The notes under the pieces were generated by a model. The model was not told the DNA's origin, made no database searches, and was given only the letters and a program-made list of their open reading frames with translations. Made by a program: the position numbers and the translations under genes. Below are positions 8,123 through 17,306 of a stretch of 51,242 nt of DNA, in pieces. Location: NCBI GenBank assembly GCA_012719955.1, contig JAAXZI010000149.1, positions 1 to 51,242 of the forward strand. The letters are read 5' to 3'. Each line of letters starts with the position of its first letter. Position 1 is the stretch's first letter. The stretch comes from Phycisphaerae bacterium (GTDB lineage Bacteria > Planctomycetota > Phycisphaerae > UBA1845 > PWPN01).

Positions 8123-10540
8123 GTGCTGATTTCCCTGAATTGGCTTCGTGACTTTGTTGATATTCCCAAAGACGTTGATCCGCGCTCCTTGGGCGAGCGG
8201 TTTACCACCACGACCGCCGAAATCGAAGGTATCGAGCATGTTCAATGTTCGGCCTCCGGGCTGATTGCCGCCGAGGTGAAATCCGTTCAGCGCCGGTCGG
8301 GCGAAGGCTGGCAATATGCCGTGCGCCTGAACCTCGGCAGCGGCAAAGTCGACACCATCACCATCGCCGAAGGGCTCAAGCCCGGCGACCGCGTGATCTT
8401 CGCGCCGGTGGGGGCGACGTTGCCGGGTGTCGGCCAGGTGGGCGAGAAGACCCTGGCTCCCGGCGTGACCAGCCAGGGCATGATCGTGCCTGGCGACGCC
8501 CTGGGCCTGCCCACGGTCGGTCAGCGGGCCATGTGGCTGCCGCCGAGCGTCCAGCCCGGCACGCCCATCGACATGACCCTGTTCGACGACTGGCTTGTCG
8601 AGATCGACAACAAGTCCATTACCAACCGTCCGGACCTGTGGGGCCACTACGGCGTGGCTCGCGAAGTGGCGGCCATGCTCAACCTGCCGCTCCGGCCGTA
8701 CCCGGTCGTGCCGGTGGCGGAATTGGCCGAACTCGACCTGCCCGAGATCCCCATCGTGATCGAAGACCCGGCCAAGTGCCCGCGGTACAGCGCCCTCAGA
8801 TTCACCGGCGTGAAATCACAGCCGGCGCCACTCTGGATGCAGGTCCGGCTGGCCCACGTGGGCATGCGGCCCATCGATATTCTCGTCGATCTGACCAACT
8901 ACATCATGGCCGAATTGGGCCAGCCCATGCACGCCTTTGACGGCGGCCGGCTCGACCGCATCGAGGTAGCGATGGCCGCGCCGGGCGAAGTCTTCACCAC
9001 GCTGGACGGGGTGAAACGCACGATGCCCGAAGGCACGTTGATGATCCAGTCGCAGGGCAAGTCCGTGGCCATTGCCGGCATTATGGGTGGGGCCGAGACC
9101 GAGGTGAGCCCGACCACAACCGAGCTGCTGCTGGAAAGCGCGAACTTCGAGCCGGCCACCATTCGCCGGGCGGCGACGGCCATGGGTCATCGCACCGACG
9201 CCAGCGCCCGCTTCGAGAAGTCACTCGATCCGCAAAACACCGTGCTGGCCATCCAGCGGTTCGTGCAACTCGCCCGGCCGGAACTGCCGGAGATGCGGTT
9301 CACCAGCCGGCTCTCCGACCTGTTCCCGAATCCGCCTGAGCCGGTGGTGATCACCGTGGATCCGAACTTCGTGGCCCGCTACATCGGCCGGGCCGTCCCG
9401 GTGGAGGAGATCAAGCGCATCCTGACCGCCCTGGAGTTCACCGTCAGCGAACGCGATGGCGTGCTCGATGTGCGCGTGCCGACCTTCCGCGCGACGAAGG
9501 ATGTCACCATCGAGGCCGACGTCATCGAGGAAATCTCCCGCTTCATCGGCTATGGTTCCATTGCTCCGGAACTGCCCACCGTCACCGTCCGCTACGCCGA
9601 GCCCGACACCATGGTGGACCTGCAGCGGCGGACGCTTTCGCTGTTGACCGGCGGCATGACCTACGCGGAGGTGCACCGCTACGTCTGGTTTGACGACGAC
9701 TGGCTTCGGCGGCTGGGCTTTGAACCGGGCCCGACCGTCACCCTCCGCAACCCGGCCGCCGCGAACATGGCGCGTCTGCGGACGACGTTGGTGCCCGGAT
9801 TGCTGGCTGCCGTCGATCTCAATCGCCACTACGCCGAACGCTTCGAGCTGGTAGAGGTGGGGAGCGTCTTTCCGCCGGAGGCCGTCAACCAGGCAGGCTC
9901 TATCGGCGAGTTCCGGCACCTGGGTATGGTGCTGGTGACGCCGGGGCGCAAGGCGGCGGTGGAAGACGAACTGCTCCGCCGGCTCAAGACCGACGTCGAG
10001 ACCTGGGCCATGCAGACGCTCAATGCCCACGTGCGCTTCGCGGTGGCCGAGAAGACGGTCGGGCCGTGGGAGCAGGGGCCCAAGACGGCCCTGGTGCTGA
10101 TCGACGAGAAGCCGGTGGGGCGATTGACGGCTGTGCCGGCCGCGTGCAAGCGCGCCATCGACGAACATCTCACCGCGTGGTCCATCGCCCTGGCCGAGAT
10201 CAATCTGTCGGCCGTGGCGGAGTTGCCCGTGCACGAGAAGAAGCTGGTTCCCATTCCGGAGTTTCCGCGGGTGGACGTGGACTTCTCCGTGCTGGTTCCG
10301 GCCGCCCGGCGCTACCGTGAAATCGAGCAGGCACTGGCCGGCTATGACCATCCGCTGCTGCGCCGGCTGGCGTTTGTAGACAGCTACGAGGGCGGATCGG
10401 TGCCGGCCGGACAGCGAAGCCTGACCTTCCGGGCCACCATCGCCGACCCCACGCGGACGCTCAAAGACCAGGACATCAAGAGCTTCCGCGAGCATTTCAT
10501 TGCGTTCCTGGTCCGCGAGGGCATGACCCTGCGGGCCTGA
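8123..10540 (+). CDS. pheT: Phenylalanyl-tRNA synthetase beta subunit
   Basis: An 805-residue beta subunit, the normal length of bacterial PheT. Domain order is as expected: an N-terminal ISLNWLRDFVD segment, an OB-fold tRNA-binding domain (about 40-150), the B3/4 editing region that removes mischarged Tyr (about 210-400), the B5 helix-turn-helix-like domain (about 410-480, starting near VVITVDPNFVARYIG), a pseudo-catalytic core, and the C-terminal ferredoxin-fold anticodon-binding domain (about 710-805, ending in FREHFIAFLVREGMTLRA). It pairs with PheS at 4060. It begins at GTG 8123 directly after vapC and has no clear promoter of its own in the nine-base gap. Confidence 0.97.
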   Translation: MLISLNWLRDFVDIPKDVDPRSLGERFTTTTAEIEGIEHVQCSASGLIAAEVKSVQRRSGEGWQYAVRLNLGSGKVDTITIAEGLKPGDRVIFAPVGATLPGVGQVGEKTLAPGVTSQGMIVPGDALGLPTVGQRAMWLPPSVQPGTPIDMTLFDDWLVEIDNKSITNRPDLWGHYGVAREVAAMLNLPLRPYPVVPVAELAELDLPEIPIVIEDPAKCPRYSALRFTGVKSQPAPLWMQVRLAHVGMRPIDILVDLTNYIMAELGQPMHAFDGGRLDRIEVAMAAPGEVFTTLDGVKRTMPEGTLMIQSQGKSVAIAGIMGGAETEVSPTTTELLLESANFEPATIRRAATAMGHRTDASARFEKSLDPQNTVLAIQRFVQLARPELPEMRFTSRLSDLFPNPPEPVVITVDPNFVARYIGRAVPVEEIKRILTALEFTVSERDGVLDVRVPTFRATKDVTIEADVIEEISRFIGYGSIAPELPTVTVRYAEPDTMVDLQRRTLSLLTGGMTYAEVHRYVWFDDDWLRRLGFEPGPTVTLRNPAAANMARLRTTLVPGLLAAVDLNRHYAERFELVEVGSVFPPEAVNQAGSIGEFRHLGMVLVTPGRKAAVEDELLRRLKTDVETWAMQTLNAHVRFAVAEKTVGPWEQGPKTALVLIDEKPVGRLTAVPAACKRAIDEHLTAWSIALAEINLSAVAELPVHEKKLVPIPEFPRVDVDFSVLVPAARRYREIEQALAGYDHPLLRRLAFVDSYEGGSVPAGQRSLTFRATIADPTRTLKDQDIKSFREHFIAFLVREGMTLRA

Positions 10541-10908
10541 TGAGCGGGGCGCGATGACGGCATCGCTGGGCTGGCCTTGGGGCCTGGTTCCCGGGGATAA
10601 CCCTTCCCGCGACTTTCGTTTCAGTGTAATCTGAAATGACCGTGCGCGATCTTGCGACCGCCACTGACGCAGGGCGCCAGATTGCTTCAGAGGGTGCGGG
10701 CGACCAGGTCGGGAATCCGAACGTGCGCTGCGCTCGGCCAGACCCGGTCTTCGCACTGCCACCCTGAAAAGGGCGGGCGTCCCAGCCTTGGCCTGCCGGC
10801 ACACCATCGCGCACGGGGATGGAAGCGCGGCACACATCGGCCTCGTGCGCGCCTATTGTTTAGCGGGCATTGTTGAGCGGGCACGTTCTTTGACGAAGGG
10901 AAGAGGAT
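10541..10908. other. Intergenic region after pheT
   Basis: These 368 bases contain no supported gene. The only structure I see is a small perfect inverted repeat, TTTCAG-TGTAAT-CTGAAA, at 10619-10636. A purine-rich ribosome-binding sequence (GAAGGGAAGAGG) precedes the next gene. Confidence 0.6.
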
Positions 10909-12615
10909 ATGCATTCGGTTCACACACGAAGCGCCTGTTTCTCGCTACCCTGGCTGGTCGCGGCCCTGTTGCTTGGCGGAATGCTGACCCCACCCGCTTT
11001 CGCTCAGCGCGAGGTCCGTCAGCCGCGGCTGGTGCTGGTCCTGGTGGTGGATCAGTTGCGGGCTGACTTTCTCACCCGCTATCGCGATCACTTCGGCAAC
11101 AATGGCTTTCGCCGGTTGATGGACAACGGCGCGCATTTTGCGAACGCCCATTTCTCCTTCGGGGCTCCCTCCACGGCCGCCGGCCATGCCACCATCGCCA
11201 CCGGACGGTTGCCGCGCCAGCATGGCGTGGTGGGCAACCAATGGCTCCAGGGGCAGGTTAACCCCGCCCTGAGATCGGCGTTTTTCGATCCCGAGGCCAG
11301 GATCCTGGTGGGGCCCGGTGGGCGCACTGAGGGCCGCTCGCCGCGCAACCTGATCGGCGCCACCCTGGGCGATCAGTTGAAGCTGACCAACCGCGCCGCG
11401 CGCGTGTTCTCCATTTCGCTCAAGGACCGTGCCGCCATCGCCCTGGGCGGTAAGAACCCCGACGGCGCGTTCTGGTGGGACCTGAACACGGGCCACTTCG
11501 TCACCAGCAACTACTACATGGCCGAGATGCCCGCCTACGTGCGGGACTTCAACTCGAACCGATGGGCCGACCGCTTTACCAATAATCGGTGGGACCGGCT
11601 GCTGGCGCAGAGCGCCTATGCACTCCTCCAGCCGCTCGACCCGGCTTGGATGACGCAGACGGAAGGGCTGGGGCCGGCTTTCCCGCACGCTATTCCGCGC
11701 GTGACCGGCGCGCCCACCCGGGAGTATTACACCGCCGTCATGCACACGCCCTTCGGCAATGAGGTGGTGCTGGAGCTGGCCCGCCGCGTACTCGTCTCCG
11801 AACGGCTGGGAACGGACGATGCCACCGATCTGCTGTGCGTGAGCCTGTCTTCCTTCGACGCGGCCGGCCACCTGTTCGGGCCGGACAGCGCGGAAATGAT
11901 GGATTTCACCGTGCGCACCGACCGGCAGATCGGCGCGTTCCTGGATGCGGTGGACCGGGCCGTCGGGTTGAACCGCTGCATTGTGGTGCTGACCGCGGAT
12001 CACGGCGTCACGACCGCTCCGCGTCTGGCGGCGACCGTCGGCCTGAACGGCGGTCGAATCGACCTCACCGCCGTCATCAAGAATCTCAATGAGAAGTTGT
12101 CCGGTGTCGCCAGCCTTCCCGACAGGCACGCTCATATCATCGCCGCTTCCGTCCCGTGGCTCTTTTGGGATCCCGCTGTCATGGCCCTTGAGCAGGAGCA
12201 GCGCGTCAAGTTGCTGGCCGCCGCCCAACAGCGGCTGCGCGCGATCGATGGGGTCTCCGATGTCTTTACGGTGACGGACCTGGACGGGCCGGCGCCCATG
12301 CCGTCGGACGTGTCTCGCTACCTGGCATGGCGTTCGTACTTCCCCGGCCGGGCCGGCGAATTGTACATGCAATTAGCGCCCTACTGGAATACCCGGGAGG
12401 GCGACTTCGCCGGGCACAATTCCGGCTACAATCACGACCGGCACGTGCCCATCGTCATTATGGGCGGGCTGGTCCGCCCGGGGCGTTACTTCACCGAGGC
12501 CGATCCGGCGGATATCCCCGTGACCCTGGCCGCCATGCTGGGAATCGAGCCGCCGCGGGGGGCGGTGGGGCGGGTGTTGGCGGAGGCGTTCGATCCGGCG
12601 GAATTTGTGCGGTAG
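10909..12615 (+). CDS. Secreted PafA-like alkaline phosphatase
   Basis: A 568-residue exported enzyme of the alkaline phosphatase/phosphodiesterase superfamily. Residues 1-31 form a Sec signal peptide ending PPAFAQ. The core begins LVLVLVVDQLRADFLTRY (first metal-binding Asp), followed by APSTAAGHATIATGRLPRQHG, where a Thr serves as nucleophile in PafA enzymes. SSFDAAGHLFGPDS and VVLTADHGVTTAP carry the further Asp/His metal ligands, and a final His is in DFAGHNSGYNHDRHVP. The order and spacing resemble PafA, a broad phosphate-monoester hydrolase that frees inorganic phosphate in the periplasm. A phosphodiesterase role is possible. The DUF4832-type gene follows after 36 bases, probably in the same transcript. 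Confidence 0.85.
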   Translation: MHSVHTRSACFSLPWLVAALLLGGMLTPPAFAQREVRQPRLVLVLVVDQLRADFLTRYRDHFGNNGFRRLMDNGAHFANAHFSFGAPSTAAGHATIATGRLPRQHGVVGNQWLQGQVNPALRSAFFDPEARILVGPGGRTEGRSPRNLIGATLGDQLKLTNRAARVFSISLKDRAAIALGGKNPDGAFWWDLNTGHFVTSNYYMAEMPAYVRDFNSNRWADRFTNNRWDRLLAQSAYALLQPLDPAWMTQTEGLGPAFPHAIPRVTGAPTREYYTAVMHTPFGNEVVLELARRVLVSERLGTDDATDLLCVSLSSFDAAGHLFGPDSAEMMDFTVRTDRQIGAFLDAVDRAVGLNRCIVVLTADHGVTTAPRLAATVGLNGGRIDLTAVIKNLNEKLSGVASLPDRHAHIIAASVPWLFWDPAVMALEQEQRVKLLAAAQQRLRAIDGVSDVFTVTDLDGPAPMPSDVSRYLAWRSYFPGRAGELYMQLAPYWNTREGDFAGHNSGYNHDRHVPIVIMGGLVRPGRYFTEADPADIPVTLAAMLGIEPPRGAVGRVLAEAFDPAEFVR

Positions 12616-12651
12616 AGGTCGTTGCGTGGAAGTGAGAGGTGAGCAGTGAGA

Positions 12652-14100
12652 ATGCGTGTTGTCTGCTGGTTGGGTCTGGTCGCGTTTTGTCCTTGTCTCC
12701 TACTGGCGGTTGAACCGGATGGGGCGGCCGGGGTGGTGACGGTGACGCCGGAGGATACGGGTGCGGCGCTGATCAATCCCTCCATGGGGTGGACCATGCA
12801 CTTCTACTCCAATGTCCCGAAGAACTATGGCTCCAAGCTGGCCCCCAGCGATACGGTGGATGATTTCCCCGGCCTCTCGACGGTCTATCTGCGCGTGCCC
12901 TGGGCCTTCATCGAGCCGGAGGAAGGGAAATTCAACTGGGCGCTGCTGGATACGCCCGCACAGCGGTGGATCGCCAAAGGCAAGTACGTGGCCATGCGGA
13001 TCACCTGCTCCGAAAACTGGATCCGGTTCGCCACGCCGGAGTGGGTCAAGAACGCCGGGGCCAAAGGCGTGTTCTACAACTTTGGGCAGGGGCCGGCGGA
13101 GAACGGCGCATGCTGGGACCCGGACTATCTCGACCCTGTTTTCCTGGAGAAGCTCGACCGCCTGCTGGCGGCACTGGCCGCGCGCTATGAGGGCAACCCG
13201 AACGTGGCGTTTATAGACGTAGGGACGTTCGGGCTGTGGGGCGAGGGCCATGCGCACATGAGCAGCCAGGTGCCTGAAGAACGCATCCCGGAGATCGTCG
13301 CGAAGCACATCGAGCTGCATCGCAAACATTTCAAGACCACGTTGCTGTGCATCAGCGATGACGTGGTGGGGCACGACCGGCCGGGCAAGCGCTTTCCGAT
13401 CACCGACGCGGCCCTGGAACAAGGCGTGAGCCTGCGCGATGACAGCATCATGGTGCAACCGCCGCCGCGTTCGTGGTATCACGCCGAGTTGGCCCAGATG
13501 TTCTGGCCGAAGCTGCCGGTGATCCTCGAACACGAGCACTACGGCGGATCGAAGCAGCGCCAGGCGTGGGGCGACGGCTCGCTGCTGGTCAAGGCGGTGG
13601 AGGATTACCACGCGAGCTTCATGTCCATCCACTGGTGGCCGCGGGTGCTGCTGGAAGAGAATCGGGCGGTGATCGAGAAGATCAATCGGCGGATAGGTTA
13701 TCGCCTGGTGCCCCGGCGGGTGAGCTGGCCGGCGACGGTGAAGATCGGACAGCGCTTTGAGGTGACCTCCGACTGGGCCAACGCCGGCGTGGCGCCTTGT
13801 TATCCGGGCGGTTACATGGCCCTGACGCTGAAAGATGCGGACGGGGGCCTGGTGGCGGTGCTGGTGGAAGACGGGTTCAACATGCGCGATCTGGCCGTCG
13901 GGCCGCCGGGCCAGGCGCCGACGCGGACGCTCAAGTCATCATTCGTGGCCGGCCTCATCGCGCCGACAACGCGGGCGGGAACGTACGATGTGTACCTGTC
14001 GGTGGGAGCACGTGACGGCACGCCCCGGATCGCGCTGCCGCTGGAGGGGGATGACGGGCAGCGGCGATACAAGCTGGGCAGCGTGCGGTTGGTGGAGTAA
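12652..14100 (+). CDS. Secreted DUF4832-type glycosidase-like protein
   Basis: A 482-residue protein with a signal peptide (residues 1-20, LVAFCPCLLLA). The N-terminal two-thirds resemble a (beta/alpha)8 glycoside hydrolase-like barrel: NPSMGWTMHFYSN, YLRVPWAFIEPEEGKFNW, a conserved-looking VAFIDVGTFGLWGEGHAHM and VILEHEHYGG. The last third matches the beta-sandwich of DUF4832 proteins (IGYRLVPRRVSWPATVKIG and SDWANAGVAPCYPGGYMAL). Acidic residues such as Glu in WGEGH and EHEHY are candidate catalytic positions; no activity is established for this group. ATG 12652 is preferred over GTG 12646 because GAGAGGTGAG lies at a proper distance. It is probably cotranscribed with the phosphatase. Confidence 0.72.
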   Translation: MRVVCWLGLVAFCPCLLLAVEPDGAAGVVTVTPEDTGAALINPSMGWTMHFYSNVPKNYGSKLAPSDTVDDFPGLSTVYLRVPWAFIEPEEGKFNWALLDTPAQRWIAKGKYVAMRITCSENWIRFATPEWVKNAGAKGVFYNFGQGPAENGACWDPDYLDPVFLEKLDRLLAALAARYEGNPNVAFIDVGTFGLWGEGHAHMSSQVPEERIPEIVAKHIELHRKHFKTTLLCISDDVVGHDRPGKRFPITDAALEQGVSLRDDSIMVQPPPRSWYHAELAQMFWPKLPVILEHEHYGGSKQRQAWGDGSLLVKAVEDYHASFMSIHWWPRVLLEENRAVIEKINRRIGYRLVPRRVSWPATVKIGQRFEVTSDWANAGVAPCYPGGYMALTLKDADGGLVAVLVEDGFNMRDLAVGPPGQAPTRTLKSSFVAGLIAPTTRAGTYDVYLSVGARDGTPRIALPLEGDDGQRRYKLGSVRLVE

Positions 14101-14402
14101 ATACCCTCCATTCGGTATGAGTCCGGCGGGGATCGCAAGGCGGCACATCGCTGTGTCGACGGACCGTCACGTGCGGCTGTGGCAATTCTTTGTGGCGGGG
14201 GCGCGGGACCGCTAAGGGCGTACGTCTTGCACACCTTTGAGGTGGGCAGGATGCACGCCCTCCTGATGCGCCCGGCCGCTTTACCTCAATCCTTTGCCAG
14301 ACTCTTTCGTGCCGGCCGGGCGGTATGGTGGTTGCCCAATCCGCTTGTGGGGGCAACAATACCGGGTCGGAACAGAGGGCCACATACGCAAGGAGAGTCG
14401 GG
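14101..14402. other. Intergenic region before the methyltransferase
   Basis: These 302 bases contain a decayed copy of repeat family A (14241-14259) and, at the 3' end, the ribosome-binding sequence AAGGAGA for the methyltransferase. No gene is supported. Confidence 0.6.
14241..14259. repeat. Repeat family A, decayed copy
   Basis: GGTGGGCAGGATGCACGCC differs from the family A unit at two positions, one in each arm, and no longer pairs perfectly. Confidence 0.6.
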
Positions 14403-15401
14403 ATGGCACACAAGGAATGGACTGTTGATGAACTGGAGCGGCTTGCGCGGGGGTTTCAGCCGGCATGCGTGCTGTTGGCGGCCACGGAACTGGACCTGTT
14501 CGGGGTCATGGGCGGTGAAGCTTTCACTGCCTCGCAGGCGGCCGAAAAGCTGGGGAGCGACCTGCGCGGCACCACCATTCTGCTGGATGCCCTGGCCGCG
14601 CTGAAGCTGTTGCACAAGGCGGGGGAGCGCTACGAAGTGCCCGCCAGTGTTGCGAATCTGTTGACCGCCGGCCGGCCGGGGAATCAGCTTGCCATGATGC
14701 AGCATCAGGCCAACTGCCTGCGCCGCTGGGCACGGCTGGCGGAGGTGGTAAAGACGGGGCGTCCGGCCCCGCGCGAGCCCAGTATTCGCGGCGAGGCGGC
14801 CGACTACGCCTCGTTCATCGAGGCGATGGACAATGTGTCCGGGCCCGTGGCCGGCAAGATTGTGGCCGATCTTCAGCCGCTGGAATTCCGGCATCTGCTC
14901 GATGTCGGCGGCGCTTCGGGAAGCTGGACCATCGAGTTTCTTCGGGCCAATCCCGGCGCGCGGGCGACCCTGTTCGACCTGCCGGTCGTGTTGCCCCAGG
15001 CTCAAGAGCGTCTACGGGCGGCCGGCCTCCTCGATCGCGTGACGCTCGCCCCGGGCGATTTTTATGTTGATCCGTTGCCGGCCGGCGCGGATCTGGCGTG
15101 GGTCAGCGCGATCGTACATCAGAACTCGCGCGAGCAGAACCGCGAGCTGTTTGGCCGGGTCTTTGCCGCGCTGACGTCCGGCGGGCAGATCCTGATTCGC
15201 GATTATCTCATGGAGGCTTCCCGGATCAGCCCCGTGGGTGGAGCCTTGTTCGCGGTGAACATGCTGTCAGCTACGGAAAAGGGCGGGACCTTCACGTTCG
15301 ATGAGCTGCGCGAAGACCTCGAACACGCCGGTTTTGCCGATGTGAAGATCGTCCGGCCCGATGACACGATGCACGCGGTCATGGCGGCCCGGAAGCCGTG
15401 A
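14403..15401 (+). CDS. SAM-dependent O-methyltransferase (family 2)
   Basis: A 332-residue methyltransferase with the two-part layout of the O-methyltransferase/CrtF-like family. An N-terminal winged-helix dimerisation domain (about 1-95; LLAATELDLFGVM, DLRGTTILLDALAALKLL) is followed by a Rossmann domain whose SAM motif I is LLDVGGASGSWTIEFL, then TLFDLPVVLPQAQERL and, later, a catalytic-region stretch WVSAIVHQNSREQN. Family members methylate hydroxyl groups of small molecules such as carotenoids and polyketides; the acceptor cannot be told and no biosynthetic cluster is present. The ATG at 14403 has AAGGAGA upstream. It converges on the response regulator gene. Confidence 0.82.
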   Translation: MAHKEWTVDELERLARGFQPACVLLAATELDLFGVMGGEAFTASQAAEKLGSDLRGTTILLDALAALKLLHKAGERYEVPASVANLLTAGRPGNQLAMMQHQANCLRRWARLAEVVKTGRPAPREPSIRGEAADYASFIEAMDNVSGPVAGKIVADLQPLEFRHLLDVGGASGSWTIEFLRANPGARATLFDLPVVLPQAQERLRAAGLLDRVTLAPGDFYVDPLPAGADLAWVSAIVHQNSREQNRELFGRVFAALTSGGQILIRDYLMEASRISPVGGALFAVNMLSATEKGGTFTFDELREDLEHAGFADVKIVRPDDTMHAVMAARKP

Positions 15402-15423
15402 GCCAGCGGGTTCCGCGCGGCGA

Positions 15424-15462
15424 GGCGAAGGCGAACCGGAAACCTTCTACCAGGCCTTCGCC
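15424..15462. terminator. Bidirectional terminator hairpin
   Basis: Nine-base perfect arms (GGCGAAGGC at 15424-15432 and GCCTTCGCC at 15454-15462) lie between the convergent methyltransferase and response regulator genes. There is no long T-run. Confidence 0.45.
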
Positions 15463-15467
15463 GCTGT

Positions 15468-15890
15468 TTAGTAAAGATAAGTGTTCCAGCGCGACCAGTA
15501 GCTGACCAGGCTGGTAAGCATTTCCTCAAGTTCGCGGTAGCCGAGAGGTTTCACCAGGTAGCTGTTCGCGTAAGCGCAATAGGCCCGCCGGATGTCCTCC
15601 GGATCGGTGGAACTGGTCAGCACGACGATCACGAGGTCGGCCCATGCAGGGTCTGATTTCAGCCGCTGCAACAGCTCGTGGCCGGAGGATCCTGGAAGCC
15701 CGAGGTCGAGCAACATCAGGTCGGGACGTCGCCTGCCGGTAAAGGGCGGTTTTTCCCACAGGTAGGCCGTGGCCTGGATCGCGTCAGTCACTCGGTCGAC
15801 GGAGACCAGGAGTTTATCGAACACACGATTGACCAGCGCTGCGTGGGTGTCGTCGTCTTCAACCAGCAGAATATGGAGCGAACGCTCCAT
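15468..15890 (-). CDS. Single-domain response regulator (Rcp1/CheY-like)
   Basis: A 140-residue receiver domain without an output domain. Acidic residues in LLVEDDDTHAALVNRVF bind Mg, the phospho-acceptor Asp lies in LMLLDLGLPGSSGHE, Thr/Ser in VVVLTSSTDPEDI is the switch position, and Lys in NSYLVKPLGYRELE completes the active site. The extended N-terminal helix and the SS and YLVKP pattern resemble Rcp1-type regulators that pair with phytochrome-like or hybrid histidine kinases; no kinase is encoded nearby. ATG 15890 is preceded by GGGGAGGGGA; an open frame upstream of it has no family similarity. Confidence 0.9.
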   Translation of the reverse strand: MERSLHILLVEDDDTHAALVNRVFDKLLVSVDRVTDAIQATAYLWEKPPFTGRRRPDLMLLDLGLPGSSGHELLQRLKSDPAWADLVIVVLTSSTDPEDIRRAYCAYANSYLVKPLGYRELEEMLTSLVSYWSRWNTYLY

Positions 15891-16142
15891 AGTCCCCTCC
15901 CCCCGGGAAATGGGTTCAAAAAGCGGCGAACACAGCATTATTCCTCGATGGCCGGTTGAAGACAAGAAAACTCGCGGCACTCGCGGAGTCCGGATAATAC
16001 GCTCCCCGCCCCGCACGGCATCAGGGTCTGTCCCATCCGCTGCGCCGCAGGGTGTACGGTAAGTTACGAAAGGGCGGCAGAGAGGGCCGCGCTCCCGCTG
16101 GAATCGTTAAGACCGGACCTCTGGGCGCAAGCCGTTAACGCA

Positions 16143-17270
16143 TTAACCCCGGGCCAGGCGGCAGAGAATCTCGCAGCCCTGCTCGAGGTTCTCGTCGCTG
16201 GTGGCATAGCTGATGCGAAAATGGGTGTCCCGTTCGCTGAAGACGTTGCCGGGGATGATCAGCACATTGTTGGCGATGGCCTGTTCGACGAAGGCGGTGG
16301 CGTTGGGGAACCGCTTCGGAGCTCGCGGGAAGAAGTAGAAGCCGCCGCTGGGTTTGGAGATCTCGAAATCGCCCGAAAGCCGCTGCCAGACCAGATCGCG
16401 CTTGCGACGATAGGCGTCCACGTGCGCGCTGATGTCCACGTCCAGGGCGGCCAGTCCGGCATGCTGAACGATGCTGGGGGCGCAGACAAAGGTGTACTGC
16501 TGGAGCTTGGTCATCTCGTTGATGAGCCACTGCGGGCCGGCCGCATAACCGAGCCGCCAGCCGGTCATGGCGTAGCTCTTGCTGAAGCCGCGCAGCAGCA
16601 GCGTGCGATGCGGAGCGAAGGGCACGCCCGAGGGGCACGGGCCATCGTAGGAAAGCTGCTGGTAAATCTCGTCCAGCACCAGAATCAGGTCATGGCGTTC
16701 GGCCAGTTCGGCGGCCTGGCGAAGTTCGTCGCTCGTGAGGATCACGCCCGTCGGGTTGCTGGGAGAAGCCAGCACCAGCACCTTGGTACGCGGGGTGATG
16801 GCGGCCTCGAAACGCGCCGGGTCGAAGCGGAAGTCGGGATAGGTGTCCACCGGCACGGGCACGCCGCCGATCAGCTTCACGGCATGCTTGTAGATCACGA
16901 AGTAGGGGTCGGGAATCAGGACTTCGTCGCCGGGGTTCAGGAGGGCCATGAATGAAAGCTGGATCCCGCCGGAAACGCCGGAGGTAATCAGCACGGGAAG
17001 ATCCAGGTTGAGCTCTTTCTTGAGATCGGCCGCGAGGCGCTCGCGCAGCGGGTTGATGCCCTGGGTGACCGTGTAGCCGTTCTGGCGGTTCTGGATGGCG
17101 CGGCAGGCAGCTTCGCGGGCGGCTTCGGGCACGTCGAAGTCGGGCTGACCGATGGAGAGGTTGATGGGATTCTTCAGTTTGGCCCCCAGGTCGAAGACCT
17201 TGCGGATGCCGGAAGCATCCACCGAACGGCTGCGGGCGGAAAGAAAACGATCCGGGCTGGGGGCGGGCAT
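16143..17270 (-). CDS. Class I PLP-dependent aminotransferase
   Basis: A 375-residue fold type I aminotransferase of the aspartate aminotransferase I-gamma kind. Seen are the substrate-binding NLSIGQPDFDVPE near the N-terminus, YTVTQGINPLRERLA, the PLP-contacting SPSNPTG, DEIYQQLSYDG, and the Schiff-base lysine in RGFSKSYAMTGWRLGY; the C-terminal FRISYA holds the carboxylate-binding Arg. It would transfer amino groups between an amino acid (Asp, Ala or aromatic) and 2-oxoglutarate; the substrate is not decidable. A 14-bp perfect hairpin lies 37 bases upstream of its start and may act in its leader. It may be transcribed with the small basic protein gene 250 bases upstream. Confidence 0.92.
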   Translation of the reverse strand: MPAPSPDRFLSARSRSVDASGIRKVFDLGAKLKNPINLSIGQPDFDVPEAAREAACRAIQNRQNGYTVTQGINPLRERLAADLKKELNLDLPVLITSGVSGGIQLSFMALLNPGDEVLIPDPYFVIYKHAVKLIGGVPVPVDTYPDFRFDPARFEAAITPRTKVLVLASPSNPTGVILTSDELRQAAELAERHDLILVLDEIYQQLSYDGPCPSGVPFAPHRTLLLRGFSKSYAMTGWRLGYAAGPQWLINEMTKLQQYTFVCAPSIVQHAGLAALDVDISAHVDAYRRKRDLVWQRLSGDFEISKPSGGFYFFPRAPKRFPNATAFVEQAIANNVLIIPGNVFSERDTHFRISYATSDENLEQGCEILCRLARG

Positions 17271-17306
17271 GGTGTCAACCTCGTGAACAGATCATGACCA
17301 TAGAGA

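Noticed and set aside
9221..10837. A 538-codon open frame antisense to pheT
   Set aside because: pheT is certain on the other strand and the antisense product has no family features.
14325..14402. A 26-residue N-terminal extension of the methyltransferase
   Set aside because: The AAGGAGA sequence sits inside the extension directly before the Met at 14403, and the extension has no family similarity.
15891..16016. A 42-residue N-terminal extension of the response regulator
   Set aside because: Receiver domains begin near the Met at 15890, which has a strong ribosome-binding site; the extension looks like untranslated sequence.
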